Assembly: GCA_019422485.1 (NCBI GenBank)
Contig: JAHZDG010000008.1
Location: forward strand, 25,694 to 89,693
Length of the DNA stretch: 64,000 nucleotides
Reading direction: 5' to 3'
Source: Alistipes sp.
GTDB lineage: Bacteria > Bacteroidota > Bacteroidia > Bacteroidales > Rikenellaceae
The notes below the pieces were generated by a model that made no database searches, had not been told where the DNA came from, and saw nothing but the letters and a program-made list of their open reading frames with translations. The stretch's first letter is position 1, and every line of letters starts with the position of its first letter. The translations under genes and the position numbers were made by a program. Positions 35,511-43,664 of the stretch are shown here, one piece after another.

Positions 35511-36758
35511 ATGAGCAGACTCTATTTGCCCTATTTTTTGGCTCGCCGCATGGCGGCACCGGTGCACGGTCACAAGAAAAATGTGATGGTGCGCATCGCT
35601 ACACTCAGTGTGGTGGTGGGCATGGCGGTGATGATCGTGGCGCTGGGGGTGATCTTCGGGTTTAAACGGCAGATAACCTCCAAACTGACGGGTTTTGGCG
35701 CGCATGTTCAGCTGGTGCATCTGGATGGCAACAGCTCGTATGAAACGGTGCCGATTTCGATCGGACAGCCGGTGGTGCAGCGGATTGCAGAGCTGGACGA
35801 TGTGTCGGGCATTTATCCCTATGCCATCAAAGCCGGCATTCTGCGCGGAGACGAGGCCATGCAAGGCGTGGTGCTCAAAGGGGTGGGGCCCGATTACGAC
35901 TGGTCGTTCTTTGAACGTTACCGGGTAGAGGGTAAATTGCCCCGGGTGGCGGATAGTGTCCGGAATAAGGAGGTGATGATTTCGCGTCGGCTGGCCGACA
36001 TGATGCACCTGAAGGTGGGGGATCCCTTCGAAATGTTGTTTATTCAGAATCCGCCGCGGAGAGATCGCTTCCGGATAGCGGGTATTTATGATACGCAGTT
36101 TGATGAGCTGGATAAGGTGATGATCCTGACCGATATCCGGAATGTGCAACGCCTCAGTGGCTGGGATTCGACCCAGGTGACGGGCTTCGAAATCAATACC
36201 CGGGATTTTGCCCGCCTCGATCGCTTCACGGCCCAGATCGACGAGTTGGTATTCGATACCCCGGGCCTCGACGATCAGCCGTTGCGGGCGGTCAGTATCC
36301 GGGAACGCTATCCGATGATCTTCGACTGGCTGGATGCCCATAACGTCAATGCGGCCGTTATCATTACCGTGATGTTGCTGGTCGCTCTGTTCAATATGGT
36401 GTCGGCCCTGTTGATCATTTTGCTGGAGCGTACCCCCATGATCGGAGTGCTCAAGGCGTTGGGCATGGATAACCGGGCTTTGCAGAAGACGTTTGTGATC
36501 CGTTCGTCGTTCATCTTGCTCAAAGGAATGTTTTGGGGCAATTTGCTCGGTGTGGGACTCTGTCTGTTGCAGGCCTCTACCGGATGGGTCCGGCTCGATC
36601 AGGCCGGTTATTTCTTGACGACGGTTCCGATTGACCTGGATTGGGGTTGGTGGTTGTTGCTGAATTTGGCCACCTTTGTGGTTTTGGTGGCGCTGCTGAC
36701 TTTGCCGACGCTGATAATTTCATTAATTTTGCCTGAAAAGAGCATTCGGTTTGAGTAG
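35511..36758 (+). CDS. LolC/LolE-like ABC transporter permease (FtsX/MacB fold)
   Basis: Inner-membrane permease, 415 residues. Its first membrane helix (about 28-52, LSVVVGMAVMIVALGVIFGF) leads to a large periplasmic domain (about 55-275) and three C-terminal helices. The ending LIISLILPEKSIRFE is typical of LolE-like proteins, which load lipoproteins onto LolA. LolA is at 26.5 kb; no ATPase is adjacent, so a LolD would have to be elsewhere. The start at 35511 follows GGTCAGG and matches the family N-terminus MSRLYLPYFLARR. The menaquinone methyltransferase gene follows 28 bp after. Confidence 0.88.
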   Translation: MSRLYLPYFLARRMAAPVHGHKKNVMVRIATLSVVVGMAVMIVALGVIFGFKRQITSKLTGFGAHVQLVHLDGNSSYETVPISIGQPVVQRIAELDDVSGIYPYAIKAGILRGDEAMQGVVLKGVGPDYDWSFFERYRVEGKLPRVADSVRNKEVMISRRLADMMHLKVGDPFEMLFIQNPPRRDRFRIAGIYDTQFDELDKVMILTDIRNVQRLSGWDSTQVTGFEINTRDFARLDRFTAQIDELVFDTPGLDDQPLRAVSIRERYPMIFDWLDAHNVNAAVIITVMLLVALFNMVSALLIILLERTPMIGVLKALGMDNRALQKTFVIRSSFILLKGMFWGNLLGVGLCLLQASTGWVRLDQAGYFLTTVPIDLDWGWWLLLNLATFVVLVALLTLPTLIISLILPEKSIRFE

Positions 36759-36786
36759 AAACCGAATGAGAAGTTGAAATCTCGGA

Positions 36787-37521
36787 ATGAAACCCTATAA
36801 TAGTTCGCGAAGCAAAAAAGAAGAGGTGCGCTCGATGTTCGATGCCATCGCTTTCCGTTATGATCAACTGAACCATTTGCTCTCGCTGGGGATCGATCGT
36901 TCGTGGCGGCGCAAGGTGGTCCGTCGGGTGAAAAGCCTGGGGGCGCACCGTATTCTGGACGTGGCGACGGGAACGGGAGATCTGGCGTTGATGATGGCTC
37001 GGGCCTGTCCGGCTGCGACGATCGAGGGAATCGACCTCTCAGAACAGATGTTGGCCATCGGACAGCAAAAGGTCGAATTGGCCGGTCTGGAACAACGGGT
37101 CTTCCTGTCGCAGGGCGATGCCGAATCGTTGTCGATGGAGAATGATAGTTACGATTGTGTGACGGTGGCGTTCGGGGTGCGCAATTTTGAGGATATCGAT
37201 CGGGGAATGGCCGAAATCTGGCGGGTATTGCGTCCGGGCGGACGGGTGTTCGTGTTGGAGTTTGGTTTGCCGAAAAATAAATGGTTGGGCGGATTTTACC
37301 GCTTCTATTTTCATCGGGTGCTGCCCGGAATCGGCCGCTGGATCTCCCGGGACAAACAGGCTTACACCTATTTGCCTCGCTCGGTGGATCACTTTCCGTA
37401 TGGAGAGGGATTTATGCGAGTGATGCGTCAAAGCGGTTTTGACGAGGTGACTTGCCGGGACCTGTTCGGAGGTGTCGCTCAAATTTATGAAGGGGTCAAA
37501 CCCCAGAACTTTAATCTTTGA
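36787..37521 (+). CDS. ubiE: Demethylmenaquinone methyltransferase
   Basis: SAM-dependent C-methylation, the last step of menaquinone synthesis (also called menG). 244 residues. The signature FDAIAFRYDQLNHLLSLG is at the N-terminus, then the SAM motif LDVATGTGDLAL, IEGIDLSEQML and the second UbiE signature near CVTVAFGVRNFEDIDRG. A quinone fits an anaerobic Bacteroidota that uses fumarate reduction. It lies between the LolE-like permease and two small envelope genes on one strand. Confidence 0.95.
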   Translation: MKPYNSSRSKKEEVRSMFDAIAFRYDQLNHLLSLGIDRSWRRKVVRRVKSLGAHRILDVATGTGDLALMMARACPAATIEGIDLSEQMLAIGQQKVELAGLEQRVFLSQGDAESLSMENDSYDCVTVAFGVRNFEDIDRGMAEIWRVLRPGGRVFVLEFGLPKNKWLGGFYRFYFHRVLPGIGRWISRDKQAYTYLPRSVDHFPYGEGFMRVMRQSGFDEVTCRDLFGGVAQIYEGVKPQNFNL

Positions 37522-37525
37522 GAGA

Positions 37526-38029
37526 ATGAGAAGCAAATGGATCGGAGCTCTGGTGGCCCTGATGCTCTTGATGGTTTCCTGTGTGAAACCGGAAGATGTG
37601 GTGATTGAGAACCTCGAGTCGTTTCAGGTGAAATCGGTGAGCATGTCACATCTGCTGGTGGATGCCGGTGTGAAGGTGACCAATCTGTCGGGCTCGAAGT
37701 TGGTGCTCAAGGAGGCAACCCTCTCGATTGATCGTGACGGTACACCGTTGATGAACGTACAACTGACCGAAAAAGTGGTGATTCCGCGTCGCACCTCAGC
37801 GGTTTATACCTTGCCTCTGGCGGTTCGGTTCGAAGGCTTGGGAGGTTTGTTGGGGGCCGGTTCGGCTTTTTCGTCAGGATTGAAGGGGTGTACGGTCTCT
37901 CTGGAGGCCACCTTGCGAGGAGGATGGGCCCAGAAGAAGTTCCGGATGGAGGACATTCCGCTCGAAACCCTCTTCCGGCAGGCGGGTATTGATCCGGAGG
38001 CATTCTTGAAGCAATATCAACAACAATAA
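37526..38029 (+). CDS. LEA14-like lipoprotein
   Basis: About 167 residues. The signal peptide ends in a lipobox LLMVSC with the Cys at about residue 18. The following domain has the pattern of the LEA type 2/WHy beta-sandwich: VKSVSMSHLLVDAGVKVTN, then DRDGTPLMNVQL and a closing segment LEATLRGG. The start at 37526 begins the signal peptide, 4 bp after the ubiE stop. It is one of two small envelope proteins downstream of ubiE; the role is unknown. Confidence 0.7.
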   Translation: MRSKWIGALVALMLLMVSCVKPEDVVIENLESFQVKSVSMSHLLVDAGVKVTNLSGSKLVLKEATLSIDRDGTPLMNVQLTEKVVIPRRTSAVYTLPLAVRFEGLGGLLGAGSAFSSGLKGCTVSLEATLRGGWAQKKFRMEDIPLETLFRQAGIDPEAFLKQYQQQ

Positions 38030-38039
38030 AATTTGGGGT

Positions 38040-38534
38040 ATGATGCGATTTTTTTGGATGGTTTTGATCTTTGTCGGACTGGGTGCGAGTGTCTCGGCCC
38101 AGAGTCTGAACTCTTATAAAGTAAAATTGGGGAATGCGGATCCGACCTATAGCAGTCGGGTGAGTGTGACCGAACATGGAACGGCTGCTACGGCCATCCG
38201 TTCGATGCAGAATCGCTCCCATCCCAGTGAAATATGGGGATACCGGGTGCGTATCTTTTTTGACAACAGCCAGAATGCCCGTACGCTGGCCAATCAGGCT
38301 ATGACGCGTTTTAAAGAGATCTATCCGGATATTCCGGCCTATATGGTGTACGATAACCCTTATTTTAAGGTGACGGTGGGGAACTGTTTGACCGAAGACG
38401 AGGCTCGAATTCTGCAAGGGAAAATTCAGGGCGCCTTCGACCGAGCCTTCCCGATTCAGGAGAAAATTTCGATGACGGTGTTGGGGGAATCGACTGTCTC
38501 GAAGGAAGCTGATCATGAATCGACCTTGAAGTAG
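38040..38534 (+). CDS. Exported SPOR-domain-like protein
   Basis: 164 residues with a signal peptide (MMRFFWMVLIFVGLGASVSA). The core WGYRVRIFFDNSQNARTLAN through FKVTVGNCLTEDEARILQGK resembles a SPOR domain, which binds denuded septal peptidoglycan in division proteins. The assignment is by pattern (repeat of beta-alpha-beta with VxxGxF-like ending), so moderate. It follows the LEA14-like gene by 10 bp and shares its transcript with ubiE. ATG codons at 38040 and 38043 are equally possible. Confidence 0.7.
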   Translation: MMRFFWMVLIFVGLGASVSAQSLNSYKVKLGNADPTYSSRVSVTEHGTAATAIRSMQNRSHPSEIWGYRVRIFFDNSQNARTLANQAMTRFKEIYPDIPAYMVYDNPYFKVTVGNCLTEDEARILQGKIQGAFDRAFPIQEKISMTVLGESTVSKEADHESTLK

Positions 38535-38596
38535 CTGTCAGTGGCTCTTTCGGAGCGGATGAGCTATTACGTATAGTGAAAAAAAAGCAGAAAAAC

Positions 38597-38627
38597 AAAT
38601 GAAAACGAAAAAAGTTTCATTTTTTTT
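38597..38627 (+). terminator. Weak A/T-rich terminator after the SPOR-like gene
   Basis: An 8-bp stem (38597-38604 with 38615-38622) with few G/C pairs followed by a T run; plausible but weak. Confidence 0.5.
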
Positions 38628-38671
38628 GTAAAGTTCTGGGGGTAAAAGTGCTAATTATGTGAAAAACGTTA

Positions 38672-38679
38672 TACCTTTG
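38672..38679 (+). promoter_or_regulatory. -7 box for the small Ala-rich lipoprotein
   Basis: TACCTTTG is a perfect TAnnTTTG, 39 bp before the ATG at 38718. The leader is about 32 bases. Confidence 0.65.
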
Positions 38680-38717
38680 CGGTCGAATCAATAACAACTT
38701 TATTAATACTTTTCACG

Positions 38718-38942
38718 ATGAAAACTTTTACTAAATCTGTCCTGATGGTAGCCGTTGTTGCTGCTTTTGTTTCTTTCGCTTCTTGCGGTAATGCTGGTGC
38801 TAACAAAGCCGCTGAAGATTCGATCGCTGCTGCTAAAGCTGCTGATTCGATTGCCGCTGTTGCTGCTGCCGCTGCTGCTGCCGATACGACCGCTGCCGAT
38901 ACGACCGCTGCCGATACGACCGCTGCTGAAGCTGCCAAGTAA
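38718..38942 (+). CDS. Tiny Ala-rich lipoprotein with tandem DTTAA repeats
   Basis: 74 residues. The signal peptide ends in the lipobox VSFASC with the lipidated Cys at residue 23. The mature 52 residues are half alanine, with no Arg or aromatic residue. A helical, acidic-Lys-Ala stretch is followed by three DTTAA units and the ending EAAK. A mature lipid anchor plus a long helix plus a terminal Lys recalls Braun's lipoprotein Lpp, which is crosslinked to peptidoglycan through its last Lys, but the sequences are not alike, so the comparison is only inference. GCT-biased alanine codons, an own promoter and a strong terminator suggest high expression. Confidence 0.8.
   Translation: MKTFTKSVLMVAVVAAFVSFASCGNAGANKAAEDSIAAAKAADSIAAVAAAAAAADTTAADTTAADTTAAEAAK
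38883..38927 (+). repeat. 15-bp in-frame tandem repeat, three copies
   Basis: The unit GATACGACCGCTGCC occurs three times, the last with one base change, coding for DTTAA. It could expand or shrink in steps of five residues. Confidence 0.85.
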
Positions 38943-38965
38943 TCAGGTAACTCGGATTTATTCCT

Positions 38966-39010
38966 AATAACAGAGGGATTTCACCATTCGGTGAGTCCCT
39001 CTGTTATTTT
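38966..39010 (+). terminator. Terminator of the small lipoprotein gene
   Basis: A long hairpin: ATAACAGAGGGA pairs with TCCCTCTGTTAT, and the inner TCACC pairs with GGTGA, with T-rich sequence after. Strong for such a short gene. Confidence 0.85.
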
Positions 39011-39070
39011 TAGACGCTTGGTGTGAGGAAACCGAAATAGATCGGTCCGGCTTGAATCGGAGATCACGAC

Positions 39071-39110
39071 AAAAAAAGAACCTTTATCCATTCGGGTAAA
39101 GGTTCTTTTG
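39071..39110 (-). terminator. Terminator of purM
   Basis: A 13-bp stem (39074-39086 with 39097-39109) and, on the minus strand, a seven-T run after it. Confidence 0.85.
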
Positions 39111-39154
39111 ATAAAGTCGCATTGCAGGTTGGTCCCCTTTGGGGGCCGCTTCTG

Positions 39155-40333
39155 CTATTTGGTGTATTCGAAACGTTCTCCGTTTTTGATCAATGTGACG
39201 CTGGCCTGTTCGGCTGCTTCGACGCGGCCAATGATACGGGCCTGGACGCCAAATGATTCGGACAACTGAACCAACTCTTCGGCAGCTTGTGCGTTGTTGA
39301 CATAGAGTTCCATGCGATGCCCCATGTTGAAGACGCTGTACATCTCTTTCCAAGACGTGCCTGACTCTTGTTGAATCAACTGGAAGAGCAGGGGAGTGTC
39401 GAACAGGTTGTCTTTGATGATGTGCAGGCGATCGACGAAATGCAGAATCTTGGTTTGGGCGCCGCCGCTGCAATGTACCATGCCGTGGATGGCGCTACGG
39501 TATTGGTCGAGTGCCTGTTTGATGATGGGCGCATAGGTGCGGGTGGGGGAGAGTACCAGCTGTCCTACGGTCAGCGGACAACCTTCGATTTTGTCCGTCA
39601 GTGAATAACGTCCCGTATAAACCAGGTCGTCGGCGATGCCGTCGTCGAAAGTTTCGGGGTATTTGCGGGCAACCTCTTTCGAGAAGATGTCGTGACGGGC
39701 CGAGGTGAGGCCGTTGCTGCGCATCCCGCCGTTGTGCTGCGGTTCATAGGTGGCCTGCCCGAAAGAGCTCAATCCGACGATCAGGTCTCCGGCCTGAATG
39801 TTCGCGTTATCAATTACCTGTTGGCGAGGCATACGGGCGGTGACGGTGCTGTCCACGATAATGGTGCGGACCAGGTCTCCGACATCGGCGGTTTCGCCAC
39901 CGGTCGAGTAGATTTCGATCCCCAGGTCGCGCAGGGTCTGTAAAAACTCTTCGGTGCCGTTGATGATGGCCGAAATTACCTCTCCGGGAACCAGTCGTTT
40001 GTTGCGGCCGATGGTGGAGGAGAGCAGAATGGGACCGGTTGCGCCTACGCACAACAAGTCGTCGGTATTCATGACCACAGCATCCTGGGCGACACCTTTC
40101 CATACCGACAGGTCGCCGGTCTCTTTCCAATAGGCGTAAGCCAGCGACGATTTGGTGCCGGCCCCATCGGCGTGCATGATGACGCAGGAGGAGTCGTCTC
40201 CGCTCAGGTAGTCGGGAATGATCTTGCAGAATGCTTTGGGGTAGAGTCCTTTGTCGATGTTTTTGATGGCGGCGTGTACGTCTTCCTTCGAGAAGGAGAC
40301 CCCGCGATCCGCATAACGGGAAGATGAAGCCAT
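39155..40333 (-). CDS. purM: Phosphoribosylformylglycinamidine cyclo-ligase (AIR synthase)
   Basis: Closes the imidazole ring of purines from FGAM. 392 residues, slightly longer than Escherichia coli PurM (345), as usual in Bacteroidota. Motifs: YADRGVSFSKEDV at the start, DGAGTKSSLAY, AQDAVVMNTDDLLCVGA (substrate and metal binding), GGETADVGDLV and GDLIVGLSSFG. It is a single-gene leftward unit with its own -7 box and terminator; purL is 17 kb away, so the two act in one pathway but are regulated apart. Confidence 0.94.
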   Translation of the reverse strand: MASSSRYADRGVSFSKEDVHAAIKNIDKGLYPKAFCKIIPDYLSGDDSSCVIMHADGAGTKSSLAYAYWKETGDLSVWKGVAQDAVVMNTDDLLCVGATGPILLSSTIGRNKRLVPGEVISAIINGTEEFLQTLRDLGIEIYSTGGETADVGDLVRTIIVDSTVTARMPRQQVIDNANIQAGDLIVGLSSFGQATYEPQHNGGMRSNGLTSARHDIFSKEVARKYPETFDDGIADDLVYTGRYSLTDKIEGCPLTVGQLVLSPTRTYAPIIKQALDQYRSAIHGMVHCSGGAQTKILHFVDRLHIIKDNLFDTPLLFQLIQQESGTSWKEMYSVFNMGHRMELYVNNAQAAEELVQLSESFGVQARIIGRVEAAEQASVTLIKNGERFEYTK

Positions 40334-40363
40334 AACGGTTTAATGCTTGAATTTTAATAAATA

Positions 40364-40371
40364 CAAAGATA
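40364..40371 (-). promoter_or_regulatory. -7 box for purM
   Basis: Minus strand reads TATCTTTG, a perfect match, 31 bp before the start codon at 40333. Confidence 0.65.
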
Positions 40372-40404
40372 GCGATTATATTTCGTTTGTTGATTAATTT
40401 TAGG

Positions 40405-40412
40405 TATTTTTG
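40405..40412 (+). promoter_or_regulatory. -7 box for the helical-repeat protein gene
   Basis: TATTTTTG, a perfect match, 26 bp before the ATG at 40438. The two divergent -7 boxes in this gap are 33 bp apart. Confidence 0.6.
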
Positions 40413-40437
40413 CTTATATCCTAACAATCCCTCATCC

Positions 40438-42012
40438 ATGAGCATGACCAGTAGTAAACACGATTCGGTATTCGAATTGATCCGGAGTATGAGCAAGGCC
40501 GAGAAGCGTAACTTTAAACTCTATGCCACTCGACTGTCTGGAAATCAGGAGGCGAAGTTCTTGAGTCTCTTTGATTGCATGGATGCGTTGGACGAATACG
40601 ATGAGGGGAAGATTCTGCAACGGTGTCCGATCAAAAAAGAACAGCTGCCCAATATGAAGGCGCATCTGTATAAGCAGATTTTGGTCAGTATCCGCTTGTT
40701 GGATGTGCAGCGCAGCCTGCCGATGCAGTTGAGGGAGATGATCGACTTTGCCGGGATTCTGTACGACAAGGGTTTGTATCGCCAGAGCAGCAAACAGCTG
40801 GAAAAGGCTCGGGAACAGGCTGAAGCGGCTGAACAGTTCTCGGCTTTGATCGAGATCAGCGATTGGCAGAAAAAGATTGAAGCCCTGACGATTTCGCGCA
40901 GCATCGCTTCGTGGAGCGGGGCTGTCAGCCGGCGGACCCAAGAGGTGTGCGAACAGGTTTCGCGGATCAACGACCTCTCGAATGTGTCGATGCAGCTCTA
41001 TTCGCTCTATCTGAAGTTGGGCTATGCCCGTACGCAGAAAGACATCGACCTGATCGAGCAGGTGTTTGCTCCGCAGTTGCGGCAGTACGATCCCCGTACG
41101 TTGTCCTTTACCGAAAAGGTGCACTATTACCAGGCTATGGCATGGTATCGTTACATCCGGCATGATTTGTTGAATTGTTACCGCTGTGCCTGTCGCTGGA
41201 CGGCGCTTTTCGACAGTGAACCTCGCATGAAGGAGCAGATGTATGATTTCTACCTGAGGGGTTATTCCCGCTTGTTGGAGGGGTTGTTCCTGTTGCGCAG
41301 CTATAAACGTTTTGTACAGCGGCTCTCCGATTTCCATCGGGAAATTGTCGAACTCGATACCTTGAACGACAACGCTCGGATGATTGCCGGACAGATCTGG
41401 TATTCGAATCTCATCAACCGGCACTTTTACGAAGGTACTTTTGCTGAGGGGGTGCAGTTGGTTCCTGAAATCGAACGTTTCCTGGCTGAATTCAGTGCCT
41501 TGGACATTCGTCACCGGATGCTGATCTATTATAAAGTGGCCTGTCTCTATTTCGGGAATGGCGATTATGTCAAGTGTATGGAGTATCTGGCCAAGGTGAT
41601 CCGGACACGCGATCCGCAGATTCGGCGGGATTTGCAGTGTTATGCCCGTATTCTGAACCTGATCTGTTCCTATGAGGCAGGGATGGATTATAATATTGAT
41701 TACCAGATCCGATCTGTGTACGTCTTCTTGGTCAAGATGAACGATATGCAACAGGTGCAGCAGGAGATGATGGCTTTTCTTAAACGGGTCAATTCGCTGT
41801 TTGAGGCCGATTTCAAAGAGGAGTTTCGCAAATTGTACGAAACCCTCAAGCCGTTTGAAAATCATCCCTATGAACGCCGGACTTTCTACTATCTGGATGT
41901 TTTGTCGTGGTTGCAGAGCAAGTTGGAAGGCGTGCCGGTAGCCGATGTGATCCGACGTCGCTTCCTGGAAGAGGTGGGGGATGCAGAGGAAGGAAAAACG
42001 GCATTCGTTTGA
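40438..42012 (+). CDS. Large alpha-helical repeat protein of unknown function
   Basis: 524 residues, almost all helical and rich in Arg, Leu, Gln and Tyr. TPR-like pairs are visible, such as ILYDKGLYRQSSKQLEKARE and VACLYFGNGDYVKCMEYLAK. No signal peptide or transmembrane segment is seen, so it is likely cytoplasmic. An in-frame ATG at 40387 lies upstream of the -7 box; 40438 is used because it follows the box and begins MSMTSSKHDSVFELIRSMSK. I do not know its partner. It is a single gene, divergent from purM. Confidence 0.8.
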   Translation: MSMTSSKHDSVFELIRSMSKAEKRNFKLYATRLSGNQEAKFLSLFDCMDALDEYDEGKILQRCPIKKEQLPNMKAHLYKQILVSIRLLDVQRSLPMQLREMIDFAGILYDKGLYRQSSKQLEKAREQAEAAEQFSALIEISDWQKKIEALTISRSIASWSGAVSRRTQEVCEQVSRINDLSNVSMQLYSLYLKLGYARTQKDIDLIEQVFAPQLRQYDPRTLSFTEKVHYYQAMAWYRYIRHDLLNCYRCACRWTALFDSEPRMKEQMYDFYLRGYSRLLEGLFLLRSYKRFVQRLSDFHREIVELDTLNDNARMIAGQIWYSNLINRHFYEGTFAEGVQLVPEIERFLAEFSALDIRHRMLIYYKVACLYFGNGDYVKCMEYLAKVIRTRDPQIRRDLQCYARILNLICSYEAGMDYNIDYQIRSVYVFLVKMNDMQQVQQEMMAFLKRVNSLFEADFKEEFRKLYETLKPFENHPYERRTFYYLDVLSWLQSKLEGVPVADVIRRRFLEEVGDAEEGKTAFV

Positions 42013-42040
42013 TGACAATATAAAAAGTAAGGAAACACAG

Positions 42041-42082
42041 CGAGGCCCAACCGACCGTTCCGGTCAGTTGGGCCTCGTTGTT
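42041..42082. terminator. Hairpin between the convergent helical-repeat and URO-D-family genes
   Basis: CGAGGCCCAAC pairs with GTTGGGCCTCG, extended by GACCG/CGGTC across one mismatch. The T tract is short, but the stem is strong. Confidence 0.72.
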
Positions 42083-42104
42083 GGTATAGACGAAAGAGGG
42101 GCGT

Positions 42105-43136
42105 TTATTCGTGCACGGTCCGGAAAAGGGCCTCGACATTTTCCGGTTTGGTGTCCGGCAAAATGGTTTCGTGGCTGGGCGAAATGATCAGCCCGGTCGG
42201 GAAGAGTGACCGCAACTCCCGAACCTTGGCGGTGACTTCGGCCGGAGTTCCGTTGACCATCAGGTATTGGGCATCCACCCCGCCGCAGAATGAGATGCGG
42301 TCGCTGAAATCCCGTTGCAAACGGTCCGGCTCCATTTTGTAGGCCAGGGCCTGAATGGGGTTGATGGCATCGGCTCCGGCCTCGATGATATCGGGAATGA
42401 CGTCGTAGACCGATCCGCAGGAGTGGTGAATGACTTGCAAACCATAGCTTTTGGCCTGGGCGATCAGTTTTCGGGTTCCGTCGAACACATATTTGCGCAG
42501 GTCTTCGGGTGAAACCATCAGGCCCCGCTGGCTGCCGAAGTCGTTGCCCAGCAGCACGGCATGGAGTTTTCCGCGGGTGGCTTCATAGAAAATGCGGTTG
42601 GCCCGCAGGTAAAAATCGACGATACGGTCGATGACGGCCTGGAAAAGTTCTGGGTTTGTATACATTTTTACCAAGGCAGTTTCCATTCCGAAGGCGGCAC
42701 AGGCATCTTGGAAATGGGCCGACCACACCGCTCCCAGAATCGCATAACCCGGCGGCACCTCTTCGACCACCCGGCGACACTCTTCGGGATCGATATAGTC
42801 TTCCGGATCGGGCCAGTCGAATAGCTCGACGTCTTCGGGCTGGTCGTAGTCCTCGAAAAATCCGGGGGCGGTCAGGGTGCGTTCTGACAGGTCGTTGTGG
42901 CCTTTCTTGGCGAAATCGAAAGCGGCATAGATGGCGTCGCTCACCGGAGAGTGATAGGGCAGGTCGATCGGGTAGACATCATCGTCGAGCAGCGCTTTGA
43001 GGGAGGGCATGTCTTTCACCCCGAAATAGTCATACAATCCAGGCAGCGCCGATGGGTCGGGAATGCCCAGCCAACAAGCCGGGCGATCCACCCTCTTTCG
43101 GGCGAGGGTGGCGTAAAAGCGTTCGATATGGTTCAT
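42105..43136 (-). CDS. Uroporphyrinogen decarboxylase-family protein
   Basis: 343 residues of the URO-D fold, closer to the methyltransferase-like branch (MtaA/CmuA type) than to HemE. The barrel has LGNDFGSQRGLMVSPEDLR, where HemE-like relatives have the same region, and IHHSCGSVYDVIPDIIEAG, the His/Cys-containing motif of corrinoid methyltransferase relatives. It lacks the HemE N-terminal RQAGRYMPEY. In Bacteroidota such genes often sit near glycan enzymes and their role is unclear. Here it faces a decayed DUF1080 gene and a DUF5703 hydrolase. Divergent from those, with its own -7 box. Confidence 0.82.
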   Translation of the reverse strand: MNHIERFYATLARKRVDRPACWLGIPDPSALPGLYDYFGVKDMPSLKALLDDDVYPIDLPYHSPVSDAIYAAFDFAKKGHNDLSERTLTAPGFFEDYDQPEDVELFDWPDPEDYIDPEECRRVVEEVPPGYAILGAVWSAHFQDACAAFGMETALVKMYTNPELFQAVIDRIVDFYLRANRIFYEATRGKLHAVLLGNDFGSQRGLMVSPEDLRKYVFDGTRKLIAQAKSYGLQVIHHSCGSVYDVIPDIIEAGADAINPIQALAYKMEPDRLQRDFSDRISFCGGVDAQYLMVNGTPAEVTAKVRELRSLFPTGLIISPSHETILPDTKPENVEALFRTVHE

Positions 43137-43166
43137 GGAATGGAAGAGTTTAGGTTAGGTTCTATT

Positions 43167-43174
43167 CAAATATA
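43167..43174 (-). promoter_or_regulatory. -7 box for the URO-D-family gene
   Basis: Minus strand reads TATATTTG, a perfect match, 31 bp before the ATG at 43136. Confidence 0.6.
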
Positions 43175-43341
43175 CAAAATTTCACTCGGAAACCGTGTCG
43201 TTTTATGGGGAACGTCGTTCGAAAGGGCATTCGAGACAGGAGGGCGTGAAAGAAAAATGGAAACTGAGGCGAACGGATCTCCGGTTGTCGGAATAAGGAG
43301 GCTCAGGGCCGGATACGGTTTTAAATTGGCAAAGAATGTTG

Positions 43342-43349
43342 TATCTTTG
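43342..43349 (+). promoter_or_regulatory. Rightward -7 box with no gene directly after it
   Basis: TATCTTTG, a perfect match. The next intact gene starts 316 bp further on, with the DUF1080 remnant between. It may be the promoter of the lost gene, now driving the DUF5703 gene with a long leader. Confidence 0.5.
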
Positions 43350-43430
43350 AAAAAGACCCACGGTTTGGAGTCCGGCATTATCAATAACAGTATCTGCTTT
43401 TGATCAGTGCGATGCAAAAAACGGGAGGAG

Positions 43431-43646
43431 GGAATTTTTACCGCTCCACGTTCTAACGCGGATGGGGTGCTACACTTGTCGGCTGATCGGACGGTGATGC
43501 ATAACGGGGTCTGGGTGCAGAACCATTCGGTAGGGTATTGCGAGTTTACCCTAGCCCGGATACAGGGCCCATGGTAGGGAACTCATCGTCTTGCAGGATA
43601 CGGAGATTGGGTGCGTTTTCGCCTTAGTTGGATGCGAGAATTGTAA
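43431..43646 (+). pseudogene. Frameshifted C-terminal fossil of a DUF1080 (3-keto-disaccharide hydrolase) protein
   Basis: Translated piecewise, the stretch recovers the end of a DUF1080 domain. The first frame (43431-43568) reads FTAPRSNADGVL and then RTVMHNGVWVQNH, the family's hallmark strand. It shifts +1 at about 43569 to give HGRELIVLQD (43570-43599). It then shifts back to the first frame for YGDWVRFRLSWMREL and a stop at 43644-43646. Family members end HGxxPxxLQDHGNPVRFRNIWxREL, so about 70 C-terminal residues are recognisable. An in-frame stop at 43575 and two shifts mean it cannot make the protein. It shows that a secreted sugar hydrolase was lost here, beside the DUF5703 gene. Confidence 0.75.
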
Positions 43647-43664
43647 ATGGAATGATTCAATATG

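Larger units (their letters stand above)
43137..43661. other. Spacer with divergent promoters and a DUF1080 remnant
   Basis: No intact gene in 0.5 kb. It holds the -7 box of the URO-D-family gene (left), an unattached rightward -7 box, then a decayed C-terminal piece of a DUF1080 protein up to 16 bp before the DUF5703 gene. Confidence 0.7.

Noticed and set aside
38883..38927. Tandem repeat considered as a CRISPR or VNTR locus
   Set aside because: Units are directly adjacent without spacers and keep the reading frame, so it is a coding repeat.
38755..38967. 70-codon Leu/Pro-rich frame over the Ala-rich lipoprotein gene
   Set aside because: Leu/Pro runs are just the GCT/GCC repeats read in another frame.
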